From NCBI RefSeq assembly GCF_003385235.1, contig NZ_PQIA01000082.1:1-42493 (forward strand): a stretch of DNA of 42,493 nt, read 5' to 3'. Made by a program: the position numbers and the translations under genes. Each line of letters begins with the position of its first letter. Position 1 is the stretch's first letter. The stretch is from Amycolatopsis circi. Lineage in GTDB: Bacteria; Actinomycetota; Actinomycetes; Mycobacteriales; Pseudonocardiaceae. A model generated the notes under the pieces. That model was not told where the DNA came from and searched no databases. It saw only the letters and a program-made list of their open reading frames with translations. Positions 15,283 to 22,905 of this stretch are shown here, in pieces.

Positions 15283-16524
15283 ATGGGGTGGGACCTGAGC
15301 GAGCTCATCGCGAAGCACGACGTACCAGGCGCACAGGTCGCGGTGCTGGCCGGCGGCGAGATCCGGGACGAGGCCGCAGGTGTGCTGAGCCTCCACACAC
15401 AAGTCGAGGCCACGACCGACTCGGTCTTCAAGATCGGTTCGATCACCAAGATCTGGACGGCCACGCTGGTCCAGCAACTAGTGAACGACGACCTGCTGGA
15501 TCTCGACCGTCCCGTTCGTGACTATGTGCCCGGTTTCCGGCTGAGCGACCCGGCCGCCACCGAGGCCCTGACCGCCCGTCACCTGCTCACCCACACTGGC
15601 GGCATCGACAGCAACCACTTCGTCGATACTGGTCGCAACGACGACGCGATCGAGAAGTTCGTCGGCGCCCTCGCCGACGCAGATCATCTTTTTCCTCCGG
15701 GCAGCGTTTTCTCTTACTCCAACAGCGGATACTCGGTGCTCGGCAGGCTAGTGGAGGTCTTGCGCGGCAGGCCCTTCCACGACGCGCTCCGCGAGTTTTT
15801 GGCGGTGCCGTTGGGTCTTTCCACGGTCGCCGTCGACACGTACGACGCGCTCCTGCACCGCGCTGCGGTCGGGCATGTCGAGACCGGAGGAAAGCTCGCG
15901 CCGACGAAGAGCTGGGCAGTCCGCTATTTCTCCACGCCCAGCGGCTCGCATCTCGCGATGAGTGCGCGCGACCTTCTGGAATTCGTCCGCCTGCACCTCA
16001 CCGACCACGAGTTCGCGGGACTGCGCGAGCCTCAACTCGAATCCGTCCCGGATTTCGGTGGCGGCGTCGTCGGCTGGGGACTCGGCTGGATGCTGTACCG
16101 GGACGGCGTCGTAGGCCACACCGGCGTCTCCAAAGGCCAGAAGGCGTTCCTGCGCGTCGTGCCCGCGGCCGGCGTGGCGATGGCTGTGCTGACCAACAGC
16201 GCGGACGCTGAGCCGCTGGCCCACGAACTCTTCAGCGCGGTACTCCGTGACGTCGCTGGCGTCGGCACGGCACCACTGCCCGTGCCACCCGCGAACCCGG
16301 CACCCATCGACGCGGCTCGCATGTGCGGCACCTATCGCGCTACCTCGCACGACATCACCCTTGCCGTCGAGAACGACCGAGCGTTCCTCACCTACCGCCC
16401 ACGCAACGGAACCACCCAGGCACCGCCCGGCAAGCCTGCGAATCGCGTCGAGGTCGTCCGTCTCAACGACAGCGCGCTCATCACCGCCGAACCGAAGCTC
16501 AACAGCCACCAGGTCTGTCCCTGA
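15283..16524 (+). CDS. beta-lactamase-fold serine hydrolase, C-terminus apparently frameshifted
   Basis: 413 residues as read. It shows the class C beta-lactamase/DD-peptidase pattern: FKIGSITKIWTATLVQQL with the SxxK nucleophile (Ser about 53 and Lys about 56), YSNSGYSVLGRLVE (YxN-type second motif, near 145), and GHTGVSKGQKA as the HxG-like third motif near 280. No signal peptide, so cytoplasmic; it could be an esterase or peptidase rather than a beta-lactamase. After NSHQ the frame hits TGA at 16522, but the frame one base back continues as LSLIGSDGHGRARFLHNGAA to 16592, which reads like the normal end of this family's C-terminal domain. A single-base deletion or sequencing error near 16515 would explain it. 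Confidence 0.85.
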   Translation: MGWDLSELIAKHDVPGAQVAVLAGGEIRDEAAGVLSLHTQVEATTDSVFKIGSITKIWTATLVQQLVNDDLLDLDRPVRDYVPGFRLSDPAATEALTARHLLTHTGGIDSNHFVDTGRNDDAIEKFVGALADADHLFPPGSVFSYSNSGYSVLGRLVEVLRGRPFHDALREFLAVPLGLSTVAVDTYDALLHRAAVGHVETGGKLAPTKSWAVRYFSTPSGSHLAMSARDLLEFVRLHLTDHEFAGLREPQLESVPDFGGGVVGWGLGWMLYRDGVVGHTGVSKGQKAFLRVVPAAGVAMAVLTNSADAEPLAHELFSAVLRDVAGVGTAPLPVPPANPAPIDAARMCGTYRATSHDITLAVENDRAFLTYRPRNGTTQAPPGKPANRVEVVRLNDSALITAEPKLNSHQVCP

Positions 16525-16592
16525 TCGGCTCCGACGGGCACGGCCGCGCCCGCTTCCTGCACAACGGTGCTGCCGCCTACCGAGTCGCTTGA
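16515..16592 (+). pseudogene. out-of-frame C-terminal tail of the serine hydrolase
   Basis: Frame -1 relative to the gene above reads LSLIGSDGHGRARFLHNGAAAYRVA in two parts (LSLIGSDGHGRAR, FLHNGAAAYRVA) and ends with TGA at 16590-16592. Restoring one base at GGTCTGTCC would join it smoothly to the upstream protein. Confidence 0.6.
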
Positions 16593-16664
16593 AGCTGCCG
16601 CCATCCGAGACGTGCGATTGACGCGCGCGAGCCTCCTGCACACCCGCGTCCGTCAGGCCAAGCC

Positions 16665-16868
16665 TCACTCAGCCGCCCGAGGGCGAGTCGTGTCCGAGAC
16701 CTTTCGGACCGCTCCCGCGATCTGCGAGTGGTATCGGCCGCTGGTCTTCTCGTCCACGAAGCGCGCTGCCTTCCCCACGGCCTCGTTGACCTTCTCCGGG
16801 TTCTTGCGCACGTACGACACCGCGCCCGCAGCACCGGCCAGCATGCTGAGTTTCTTCATCAAAGCCAT
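16665..16868 (-). CDS. MT0933-like antitoxin family protein
   Basis: 67 residues from ATG 16868; a second ATG nine bases on (16859) is a possible start. A hydrophobic Ala-rich beginning (KLSMLAGAAGAVSYV) leads to an amphipathic helix EKVNEAVGKAARFVDEKTSG and the segment RYHSQIAGAVRKVSDT, which matches the TGGKYxDQIxKA signature of the MT0933/Rv0909-type antitoxin family. No toxin gene is visible next to it: the upstream neighbour is an adenosine deaminase relative on the other strand and the downstream one the serine hydrolase. It may therefore be an orphan antitoxin or a stress-related small protein. The longer minus-strand frame that continues to 18029 is a shadow of the deaminase gene. Confidence 0.75.
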   Translation of the reverse strand: MALMKKLSMLAGAAGAVSYVRKNPEKVNEAVGKAARFVDEKTSGRYHSQIAGAVRKVSDTTRPRAAE

Positions 16869-16961
16869 CGCCCAAAGCCCTTCCCCTGCGGAAACCTCCG
16901 TCACCTGCCCAACGTCGCCCCGCCGCCCGGGGTTCCCGGCGCGAAACCTGGATGACAGAAG

Positions 16962-17972
16962 GTGCCCGAACCCGGCATCATCCACTGCGTGCGCGATCTT
17001 TCCGCCCTGCCCAAGGTGCACCTCCACGTCCACCTCGAGAGCACCATCCGTCCCGGCACGCTCAAGGAATTCGCGGCCGCCCACGGGGTCCAGTTGCCGG
17101 AGAAGCCCGAAGCGTTCGAGGGGTTCCGGGCGTTCGCCGATCGCAACAGTCTCACCCGGTCGTGTCTCCGCGAAGCCGAAGACTTCGAGCGGATCGCGCG
17201 CGAGTTCTGCGCGGACGAAGCCGCTCAGGGGACTCGGTACGTCGAGGTCACGTTCACCGCTGCCTCGCACGGGGAACGGCTCGGAGACCTCGAGATGCCG
17301 CTCAACGCGGTCCTTAAAGGACTGTCGGACGGCGGGCAAGAGCATGGGCTGCAATGGCGGCTGATTCTCGACCATTCGCGGCGGCGGTCGGTAGAACGCG
17401 CCATGAAAACGCTGGAGCTGGCCAAGCGGCACGAAGAGATCATCGGGATCGGGATGGCCGGCGAGGAAAGGCACTCGCTCGCTCCGTTTCGCGAGGTGTT
17501 CGTCCGGGCGCGGGAGGCGGGGGTGCACCTCGTTCACCACGCTGGCGAGGACGCTGGGCCGGACAGCATCCGTGAGGCGATCGAAATCGGCGACGCGGAG
17601 CGCATCGGGCACGGAATCCGCATTGTGGAGGATCCGGATCTGACGGTTCAGGTAGCGGAAAGCGGGATCGCACTGGAGGTGTGTCCGTCGTCGAACGTCG
17701 CGCTCGGGTTGGTTCCGACGTTGCCGGAACATCCGTTGCCACGGCTGATCGAGGCGGGGCTCAGGGTCACGCTCAACACTGATGTCCCGGACGTCACCGG
17801 CACCACGATCACCGACGAATTCACCCGTGCGCGTGAGGTTTTCGGTTGCGACGACGCGACGTTGGCCAAGCTGGCGAACAACGCGGTGACGGCGTCGTTC
17901 GCGCCGGAGGAGACCAAAACGTTGCTGCACAAGGAGATTGACGACTGGCTCAGGTCGGCAGAAGGCGCGTGA
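16962..17972 (+). CDS. adenosine deaminase family protein (variant active site)
   Basis: 336 residues, typical for the family. Amidohydrolase metal-site motifs: PKVHLHVHLEST (HxH, about 16-27), VHHAGEDAGPDS (His plus catalytic Glu in HAGE, about 186-197), ERIGHGIR (about 209-216) and TLNTDVPD (about 268-275). In classical adenosine deaminase the first and last motifs read HLDG and DDP; here they are HLES and DVP. The zinc ligands and general base are kept while two purine/ribose-contacting positions differ, so adenosine may not be the substrate; other adenine-containing nucleosides are possible. GTG 16962 has AGAAGG upstream; a GTG at 16989 is an alternative. The 3' end overlaps the converging VWA gene by 23 bases. 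Confidence 0.85.
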   Translation: MPEPGIIHCVRDLSALPKVHLHVHLESTIRPGTLKEFAAAHGVQLPEKPEAFEGFRAFADRNSLTRSCLREAEDFERIAREFCADEAAQGTRYVEVTFTAASHGERLGDLEMPLNAVLKGLSDGGQEHGLQWRLILDHSRRRSVERAMKTLELAKRHEEIIGIGMAGEERHSLAPFREVFVRAREAGVHLVHHAGEDAGPDSIREAIEIGDAERIGHGIRIVEDPDLTVQVAESGIALEVCPSSNVALGLVPTLPEHPLPRLIEAGLRVTLNTDVPDVTGTTITDEFTRAREVFGCDDATLAKLANNAVTASFAPEETKTLLHKEIDDWLRSAEGA

Positions 17973-19323
17973 CGAGCACGCCCAGCTGCTGCGCGGTCCG
18001 GCATTCGTGCATCTCCACCAGCTCCGCATAGTCCGGTGCGGCCGAATCGCCGGTCCCCCACAGGGATCGGCGTTCGGGATTCAGCCAGTGGACATGCCGT
18101 GCTCGGGAGCGAATCGCGCGGACGGCGTCGAGATTCGGGTCGCCGCCGTTCGTTCGGGCGTCGCCCAGGATGAGCACAGACGTTCGCGGGCCGACGGCGT
18201 CCAGCCAGTGCGAGGTGAATTGCCCTAGCGCGCGGCCGTAATCGCTGTGGCCGTCCCAGCGGACTACCGCTGCTTCGCTGAGCATTCGTGCGCCGAGCTG
18301 TTCGGGATCGGCGGCACCGGTGTCGACGAGGTGCGTTACCTCGTCGGTGCTGTCTACGAAACCGAAGACGCGGATTTTGCTGAACTGGTCCCGCAATGCT
18401 TGCACCAGGAGCATCGTGAAGTTCGCGAAACCCGCCACTGAACCGGAAAGATCGCACAGGAGGATGATTTCCGGGCGGCCGGGGCGTCGGTGCCGGCAGG
18501 CTGGGCGCAAGGGCACGCCGCCAGTAGAGAGTGAACGACGCAGCGTTCGGCGCAAGTCGATCTGACCGCGTGTGGTGCGTTTGCGGCGCGCGGCAAGTCT
18601 GGTGGCGAGTTTGCGGGACAGCGGCTGGATGGTCCGCCGCAGTTCGGCCAATTGCGTACGGCTGGCGATGAGGAAGTCGACGCGATCCGCGGCAGGGGCG
18701 ATCGCGTGTTTGGCGATCCGTTCGCGGCCTCGCAGTTCGGCGGCTCGGCGGCGCGCCTCGGTACGCACCCGGCCGCGGAAACCCTCGACGCGGCGGCGGA
18801 TCTCGTCGCGGGTGAGCCGGTCGGTGAACTCGTCCGGGGCGCCGGAGGAGCGCATCGCGGCGAGTACCCGGGCGATGAGCGTCTGCGGCTGCAGGCGGTC
18901 CAGCGTCTGGTGCGCGGAGTACCCGCCGCCCGGGCCGGTTCCGACGCCGTATTGGCCCAGCAGGTCCACGGCGATTCCGGCGAGCTGGTCCAGCGCCTGG
19001 TCGTCGCCTTCGGCCAACGCGGCGGCGAGCGCTTCCCGCAGTTCCTCCCGGTCCTGCGGCGCGTTTTCGCGGGCCAGCTCCGGGGCGCCGACGCCGGCCG
19101 GGAAGTACAGGTCGAAGGCGGCATCGAAGACCGACCGCTGCCCGCCCCGGCGGACCAGCGCGGCGGCGAGCCCTTCGCGGACCAGCTCGCGGTCGTCCAG
19201 GCCGAGCACCTCCAGCGCGGCTGCCGCGTCGGCCGTCTCGCCCGGACCGGCCGGGATGCCTTGCGCCCGCAAGGCCCGCACGAACTCGGCGAGCCGTCCG
19301 GTCAGGCCCGGCGCGGCGGTCAT
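17950..19323 (-). CDS. VWA domain-containing protein (CoxE-like)
   Basis: 457 residues. The N-terminal half (1-250) is helical and rich in Arg/Ala/Leu, with LAEFVRALRAQGIPAGPGET, the usual opening of CoxE-like proteins. The von Willebrand A domain follows, with the MIDAS motif ILLCDLSGSVAGF (about 289), the downstream Thr and TSVLILGDARTN with the second acidic ligand. Partners of MoxR ATPases use such VWA proteins to present metal-bound targets for remodelling or cofactor insertion. ATG at 19323 overlaps the MoxR stop (ATGA), so the pair is translationally coupled. No oxidoreductase target is encoded beside them, so the client is unknown. Confidence 0.9.
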   Translation of the reverse strand: MTAAPGLTGRLAEFVRALRAQGIPAGPGETADAAAALEVLGLDDRELVREGLAAALVRRGGQRSVFDAAFDLYFPAGVGAPELARENAPQDREELREALAAALAEGDDQALDQLAGIAVDLLGQYGVGTGPGGGYSAHQTLDRLQPQTLIARVLAAMRSSGAPDEFTDRLTRDEIRRRVEGFRGRVRTEARRRAAELRGRERIAKHAIAPAADRVDFLIASRTQLAELRRTIQPLSRKLATRLAARRKRTTRGQIDLRRTLRRSLSTGGVPLRPACRHRRPGRPEIILLCDLSGSVAGFANFTMLLVQALRDQFSKIRVFGFVDSTDEVTHLVDTGAADPEQLGARMLSEAAVVRWDGHSDYGRALGQFTSHWLDAVGPRTSVLILGDARTNGGDPNLDAVRAIRSRARHVHWLNPERRSLWGTGDSAAPDYAELVEMHECRTAQQLGVLVTRLLPT

Positions 19324-20201
19324 GACGCGTCCAGCACCTGGTCGAGACTCAGCCCGGCCCCGGCCTTCGCGATGTCGTCCTGGTGCTTCAGCACGACGCC
19401 GAGGCTTTCGCGCACCACGCGCTCGTCCAGCGCGCCCGCGCCCAGCTCCAGCAGCGTGCGCGCCCAGTCGACGGTTTCCGCCACCGACGGCAGTTTCCGC
19501 AGGTCCATCGCCCGCAGCGCGGCGATCACCCGCACCACCGAATCCGCCAGCGCGGCCTCGATGCCGGGCACCTTCAGCCGGACGATCTCGCGTTCGAGAT
19601 CCTCGTCCGGGAAATCGATGTGCAGGAACAGGCACCGCCGCCGCAGCGCCTCGGACAGCTCGCGCGTCGCGTTCGACGTCAGCACCACGAACGGCTGCTG
19701 CGTCGCGGTGATCGTGCCGAGTTCGGGCACGGTCACCTGGAAATCGCCGAGCACCTCCAGCAGCAGGCCCTCGATCTCGACGTCGGCCTTGTCCGTTTCG
19801 TCGATCAGCAGCACGGTCGGCTCGGTGCCGGAGATCGCGGTGAGCAGCGGGCGGCGCAGCAGGAACTCCTCGCCGAAAATGTCCGTGCGCGCCTCGTCCC
19901 ACGTCTCGTCGCGGCCCGCGGTGATCCGCAGCAGCTGTTTCGCGTGGTTCCACTCGTAGAGCGCGCGGGCCTCGTCGATGCCCTCGTAGCACTGCAACCG
20001 CACCAGCCGCGAGCCGGTGACCTCGGCGACCGCCGTCGCCAGCGCCGTCTTGCCGACCCCGGCCGGGCCCTCGACGAGCAGCGGCTTCCCCAGCCGGTCG
20101 GCGAGGAACACCGTGGTCGCGACCGCGGTCGACGCGAGGTACCCGGCCTCGGCCAGCTGCGCCGACACGTCGTCGACGGACGAGAAAAACCCGGTGCCCA
20201 C
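19320..20201 (-). CDS. MoxR-type AAA+ ATPase
   Basis: 293 residues from GTG 20201, which has AGGAGG four bases upstream; the open frame extends to 20306 but that part is arginine-rich leader without conservation. Walker A is GPAGVGKT (45-52), Walker B LLIDETDKAD (about 122-131), sensor 1 VLTSNATRELSEALRRRCLF with the Asn and arginine finger. The opening YLASTAVATTVFLADRLGKPLLVEG is typical for MoxR ATPases of the CoxD/CbbQ group. It hydrolyses ATP to remodel protein complexes together with the VWA protein encoded immediately downstream. A TACAGT sequence at about 20232-20237 (minus strand) may be its -10 element. Confidence 0.92.
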   Translation of the reverse strand: MGTGFFSSVDDVSAQLAEAGYLASTAVATTVFLADRLGKPLLVEGPAGVGKTALATAVAEVTGSRLVRLQCYEGIDEARALYEWNHAKQLLRITAGRDETWDEARTDIFGEEFLLRRPLLTAISGTEPTVLLIDETDKADVEIEGLLLEVLGDFQVTVPELGTITATQQPFVVLTSNATRELSEALRRRCLFLHIDFPDEDLEREIVRLKVPGIEAALADSVVRVIAALRAMDLRKLPSVAETVDWARTLLELGAGALDERVVRESLGVVLKHQDDIAKAGAGLSLDQVLDAS

Positions 20202-20360
20202 GTGGCCTCCTAAGCGATCGCTCACCCGCACTGTACTGGGCGGTCGCCACCGAAGACGTCCCGGCGACCAGACATCGGACCTAAGCCCTCTGGGCTCGCC
20301 ACCCAAGAGCGTCGTGAAGCCCGCTGTTCCTCCGATGTATGCCGAGCACCGGCAACGTCG

Positions 20361-20864
20361 TCACGGCAGGCTGGGAATGGCCTGGTCCACCAACCGTTTC
20401 GCCACCGGGCAGGACCCTTCGTTGCTCACAGACCGGTCGAGGTACCAGATGCGCACCGCCGAATCCGTGCCGGGGATCTGGACCTGATACCGGCATCCGC
20501 CGCCGCCTTTCGTGGTGTCCTTCCGGATTTCGTGCCCGCCCTGGGAACTCGGCTCGCTGTGCCCGCTCCAGTCCTCCGCCTCGGCCAGGTCCAGAGTCGC
20601 GGCCAGGTCGCCGCCGGTCAGCTTGCCGCGCGGCGGGTTCCACTCGGTGCGGCAGCCGCCCACGCCTCCCGTCGTCACGGCCGGGGTGGATTCCGTCAGC
20701 TTGTACTCGCTGCGCTGCGGGTCGATCGGCGTGCCCCGCGCGGCAGTTGCCAACAGCTCGCAGGCGTTCGTCTTCGCGAACGTCTCCGCCGGGCCGGCAC
20801 CGCTGCATCCCGCCGCCGCGACGACGACCGCCAGTCCGAGCGCGAGCCGTTTAATCATTGCCAT
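20361..20864 (-). CDS. lipoprotein, DUF3558-like
   Basis: 167 residues from ATG 20864 (GAGGG six bases upstream). A signal peptide KRLALGLAVVVAAAGCSG with the lipobox AAGC predicts lipid anchoring on the outer membrane face. The mature part has ACELLATAARGTPIDPQRSE, GGCRTEW, GGCRYQV and GSCPVAKRLVD; the four Cys could make two disulfides, and a C-terminal LVDQAIPSLP resembles DUF3558-type lipoproteins common in Pseudonocardiaceae and mycobacteria. Its start overlaps the end of the YbaB-like gene by 14 bases, making it the last gene of the type VII-associated operon. Possible roles are an exported partner or an immunity-like protein; neither is shown. Confidence 0.75.
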   Translation of the reverse strand: MAMIKRLALGLAVVVAAAGCSGAGPAETFAKTNACELLATAARGTPIDPQRSEYKLTESTPAVTTGGVGGCRTEWNPPRGKLTGGDLAATLDLAEAEDWSGHSEPSSQGGHEIRKDTTKGGGGCRYQVQIPGTDSAVRIWYLDRSVSNEGSCPVAKRLVDQAIPSLP

Positions 20865-21615
20865 GGAACCCTCGCCACGCGTCCTCTTCGTCGTCGAACT
20901 CGCGACCGGCCGACTTGTCCGGGCGGACACTGCCCGATTCCGAGACGGCGTGCGGTGATTTCAGTCCCGCGTTGCCGAACGCGGCTTCTATGTCCTCCTG
21001 GACGTTGGCCGTGCCGGCGTTGGCCAGCGCGCTGACGTTCGGAGTCGCCGAGATCATCGCGCCGCCCTGGACGCGAAGGGTCAGGTAGCCGAAGCTCCCG
21101 CTGACCTCGCGCGGCGGTTCCGGCTCCGCGGCCGAAGCGCGCTCCCGCTGCTGCCGGAGCCGTTCGTTCTCGTTGCGCTCCCGGCTGGCCCTGGCTGCCG
21201 CGACGACCTCGTCGAGCGTCGGGAACACCACGGGACCGCCCGCCTCGCTCGCAGGAGCCGCGGCAGGCGGCGTTTCCGCGGCCAGACGTTCGGATCTTGC
21301 CTGCACCGCCGCGTCCAACGCGGACAGGTACGCCTCCGTCAGCGCTTCTCCGAGAAAAGCCGGCTCGACCCGGGATTTCCAGTGGTCCAGGACGGTGGCT
21401 TCGACCAGTTTGAGGTCCTCGTCCAGCGTGATCGCGACGACGCCGGTCCGGTCGGACGCGCGGAAACCGCGAGCGTTCCCGGTGCCGACCAGCACGGGTT
21501 CGGCGACGGTCGGCGGCGGCTGCGGCGCCGGGGCCCGATCGAGCCGCGCGCCGATGTCCCGAAGTGCTTCCAGCCCCGCGTCGAGAATGCTCGCCGAGGC
21601 GACCGGGTCGGTCAT
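20851..21615 (-). CDS. YbaB/EbfC-like protein of a type VII secretion cassette
   Basis: 254 residues from ATG 21615 (GGAGGGGAG upstream). The central part GVVAITLDEDLKLVEATVLD followed by LGEALTEAYLSALDAAVQAR (about 55-105) has the strand-strand-helix pattern of YbaB/EbfC proteins. It is extended by a disordered Ala/Pro stretch, a charged coiled-coil-like helix (ARASRERNENERLRQQRERA, about 150-170) and a final domain with GSFGYLTLRVQGGAMISA and an acidic end FDDEEDAWRGF. Such YbaB-like proteins are often encoded beside WXG100 proteins in Pseudonocardiaceae, so the operon context supports the call. Whether it binds DNA or works in secretion is unknown. Confidence 0.6.
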   Translation of the reverse strand: MTDPVASASILDAGLEALRDIGARLDRAPAPQPPPTVAEPVLVGTGNARGFRASDRTGVVAITLDEDLKLVEATVLDHWKSRVEPAFLGEALTEAYLSALDAAVQARSERLAAETPPAAAPASEAGGPVVFPTLDEVVAAARASRERNENERLRQQRERASAAEPEPPREVSGSFGYLTLRVQGGAMISATPNVSALANAGTANVQEDIEAAFGNAGLKSPHAVSESGSVRPDKSAGREFDDEEDAWRGFHGND

Positions 21616-21634
21616 TGTCGCTCCCCTCCTGAGA

Positions 21635-22378
21635 CTAGCCGGCCAGGCTCGGCCACTTGTCGTGCGGAAATTCCGCGGCGTCGTACTGGATGCTGGTGGC
21701 GTCGCGCGTGCGCCCGACCGCCTCGCTGTACATTTCCACGACCTTGGTGAGCCGCTCGCCCGCGGTGGTGACGAGCTTCTCGACGAGTTCGCCGGTTTTC
21801 CCGATGGCCTCCAGCGCACCGACAATGGTCCCGGCGTCGACCAGGACGGCGACGAACTCGCCCGCTATCGCGGCGAAGGCGTCGCCGAGCTCCTTCACGA
21901 ACATGATGTTCGCCTTGGCGACGTCGAGCAGCCAGCTGCTGATGTTGTCCGCTTTGGTCTTGATCGCGCCCAGCGCGCCGTGCTGCAGGTCGACGGCGTC
22001 GTTGTACGCGTTGCGGGCCGCGCCTTCCCAATGCCCGAAGTTCGCGTCCGGGTGCTCCTTGACGACGCCCTGGATCTGGGCCGCGGGGCGCTGGGCGTTC
22101 TCCAGCCAGGAGAACCCCTGGACGATGATCGAGACGATCGGGGTCGAATGGTCGAGGATCTTCTGGATGTCCTGGACGATCTTCGTGATCTTCTCGTTGA
22201 GCGCCTGCATTCCCCGGTCGAAGGCGACGACGGCCGGGCCGAGGACGTACCGCCACGCGGAATCCGCCCACTTGCCGACGAACTCCCGGAACCCGTTGAC
22301 CATGTCGTTGACCCACTGGACCAGCTGGTCGATCAGTTTCTTGAACTCGGCGGTGGTGCTCTCCGCGTCCTCGCTCAC
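21635..22378 (-). CDS. WXG100-superfamily (ESX-like) protein, long form
   Basis: 247 residues. GTG at 22378 overlaps the previous stop (GTGA). The protein is entirely helical: an N-terminal helix TAEFKKLIDQLVQWVNDMVN, a second helix region, then the turn GHWEGAARNAYNDAVDLQ (about 120-137) carrying a WEG motif equivalent to the WXG turn, and long C-terminal amphipathic helices with a hydrophobic glycine-rich stretch (about 180-205). Such proteins of about 250 residues are frequent type VII substrates or chaperone partners in actinobacteria. No toxin domain is attached. It sits between a shorter ESX-like gene and the YbaB-like gene, probably all co-transcribed leftward. Confidence 0.75.
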   Translation of the reverse strand: MSEDAESTTAEFKKLIDQLVQWVNDMVNGFREFVGKWADSAWRYVLGPAVVAFDRGMQALNEKITKIVQDIQKILDHSTPIVSIIVQGFSWLENAQRPAAQIQGVVKEHPDANFGHWEGAARNAYNDAVDLQHGALGAIKTKADNISSWLLDVAKANIMFVKELGDAFAAIAGEFVAVLVDAGTIVGALEAIGKTGELVEKLVTTAGERLTKVVEMYSEAVGRTRDATSIQYDAAEFPHDKWPSLAG

Positions 22379-22734
22379 GACCCGCCCTCCGGAATCTTCT
22401 TCGACCAGTCGTTGAGGTCGAGTTCGACGACTTCCTCGTTCTGGTCGTAGGTGTTGGCCGCCTTGACCAGCACGTCGCCGATGTGGCCCATGTCCGCGCC
22501 CGCCGTGGAGAGTTTCTGCTCCATGAACTGCTGGAGCTTGTCGTAGGCGGACTTGTCGATCTGCGCGACCGCGGCCGTGAGGAGGAAGTTCACGCCGTCG
22601 CCGATCCAGAAGGCCGACGTGTCGAGCGTCATGCCGGAAACTGCCGTGTGCACGCCGGCGATCTTTTCCGCGTGCGGATCCCACTTTTTCGCTTCGGTGC
22701 GCAAGGCGCCGGTGATGACCTTGTAACCGGCCAT
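22375..22734 (-). CDS. ESX/EspC-like small protein
   Basis: 119 residues from ATG 22734 with GGAGGA upstream. Begins MAGYKVITGALRTEAKKWDP, two helices separated by TLDTSAFWIGDGVNFL, then VAQIDKSAYDKLQQFMEQ and a C-terminal helix MGHIGDVLVKAANTYDQNEE ending WSKKIPEGGS. The AANTYDQNEE segment is the Y-x-x-x-D/E type tail (YxxxE) typical of EspC-type ESX substrates and the WIGDG turn resembles WXG. First gene of the leftward operon; the 171 bases up to the divergent aldo/keto reductase gene should hold its promoter. It probably pairs with the 247-residue protein as a secreted heterodimer. Confidence 0.75.
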   Translation of the reverse strand: MAGYKVITGALRTEAKKWDPHAEKIAGVHTAVSGMTLDTSAFWIGDGVNFLLTAAVAQIDKSAYDKLQQFMEQKLSTAGADMGHIGDVLVKAANTYDQNEEVVELDLNDWSKKIPEGGS

Positions 22735-22905
22735 GCGAGTTCCTCCCTCGTTCGCTGTCGGGCAGCCCGGCCGTGATGGGCACCACAGCCCGCATAGTAC
22801 GGAGTCAAATGGGATGCCGAGCGCAAAACCGGCTTTTTCGCACCGGGCGCGGGCGTACCCGCTGTGCGCGGACCTCGGCCGCGCGTCGCGGGCTAGCATC
22901 GCGCC

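Noticed and set aside
16869..18029. Upstream part of a 454-codon minus-strand frame
   Set aside because: It is the antisense shadow of the deaminase gene; only the last 67 codons form the antitoxin-like protein.
19324..20250. Upstream extension of the VWA reading frame
   Set aside because: It runs antiparallel in codon phase over the MoxR gene and yields arginine/glycine-rich sequence; ATG 19323 overlaps the MoxR stop as expected for a coupled pair.
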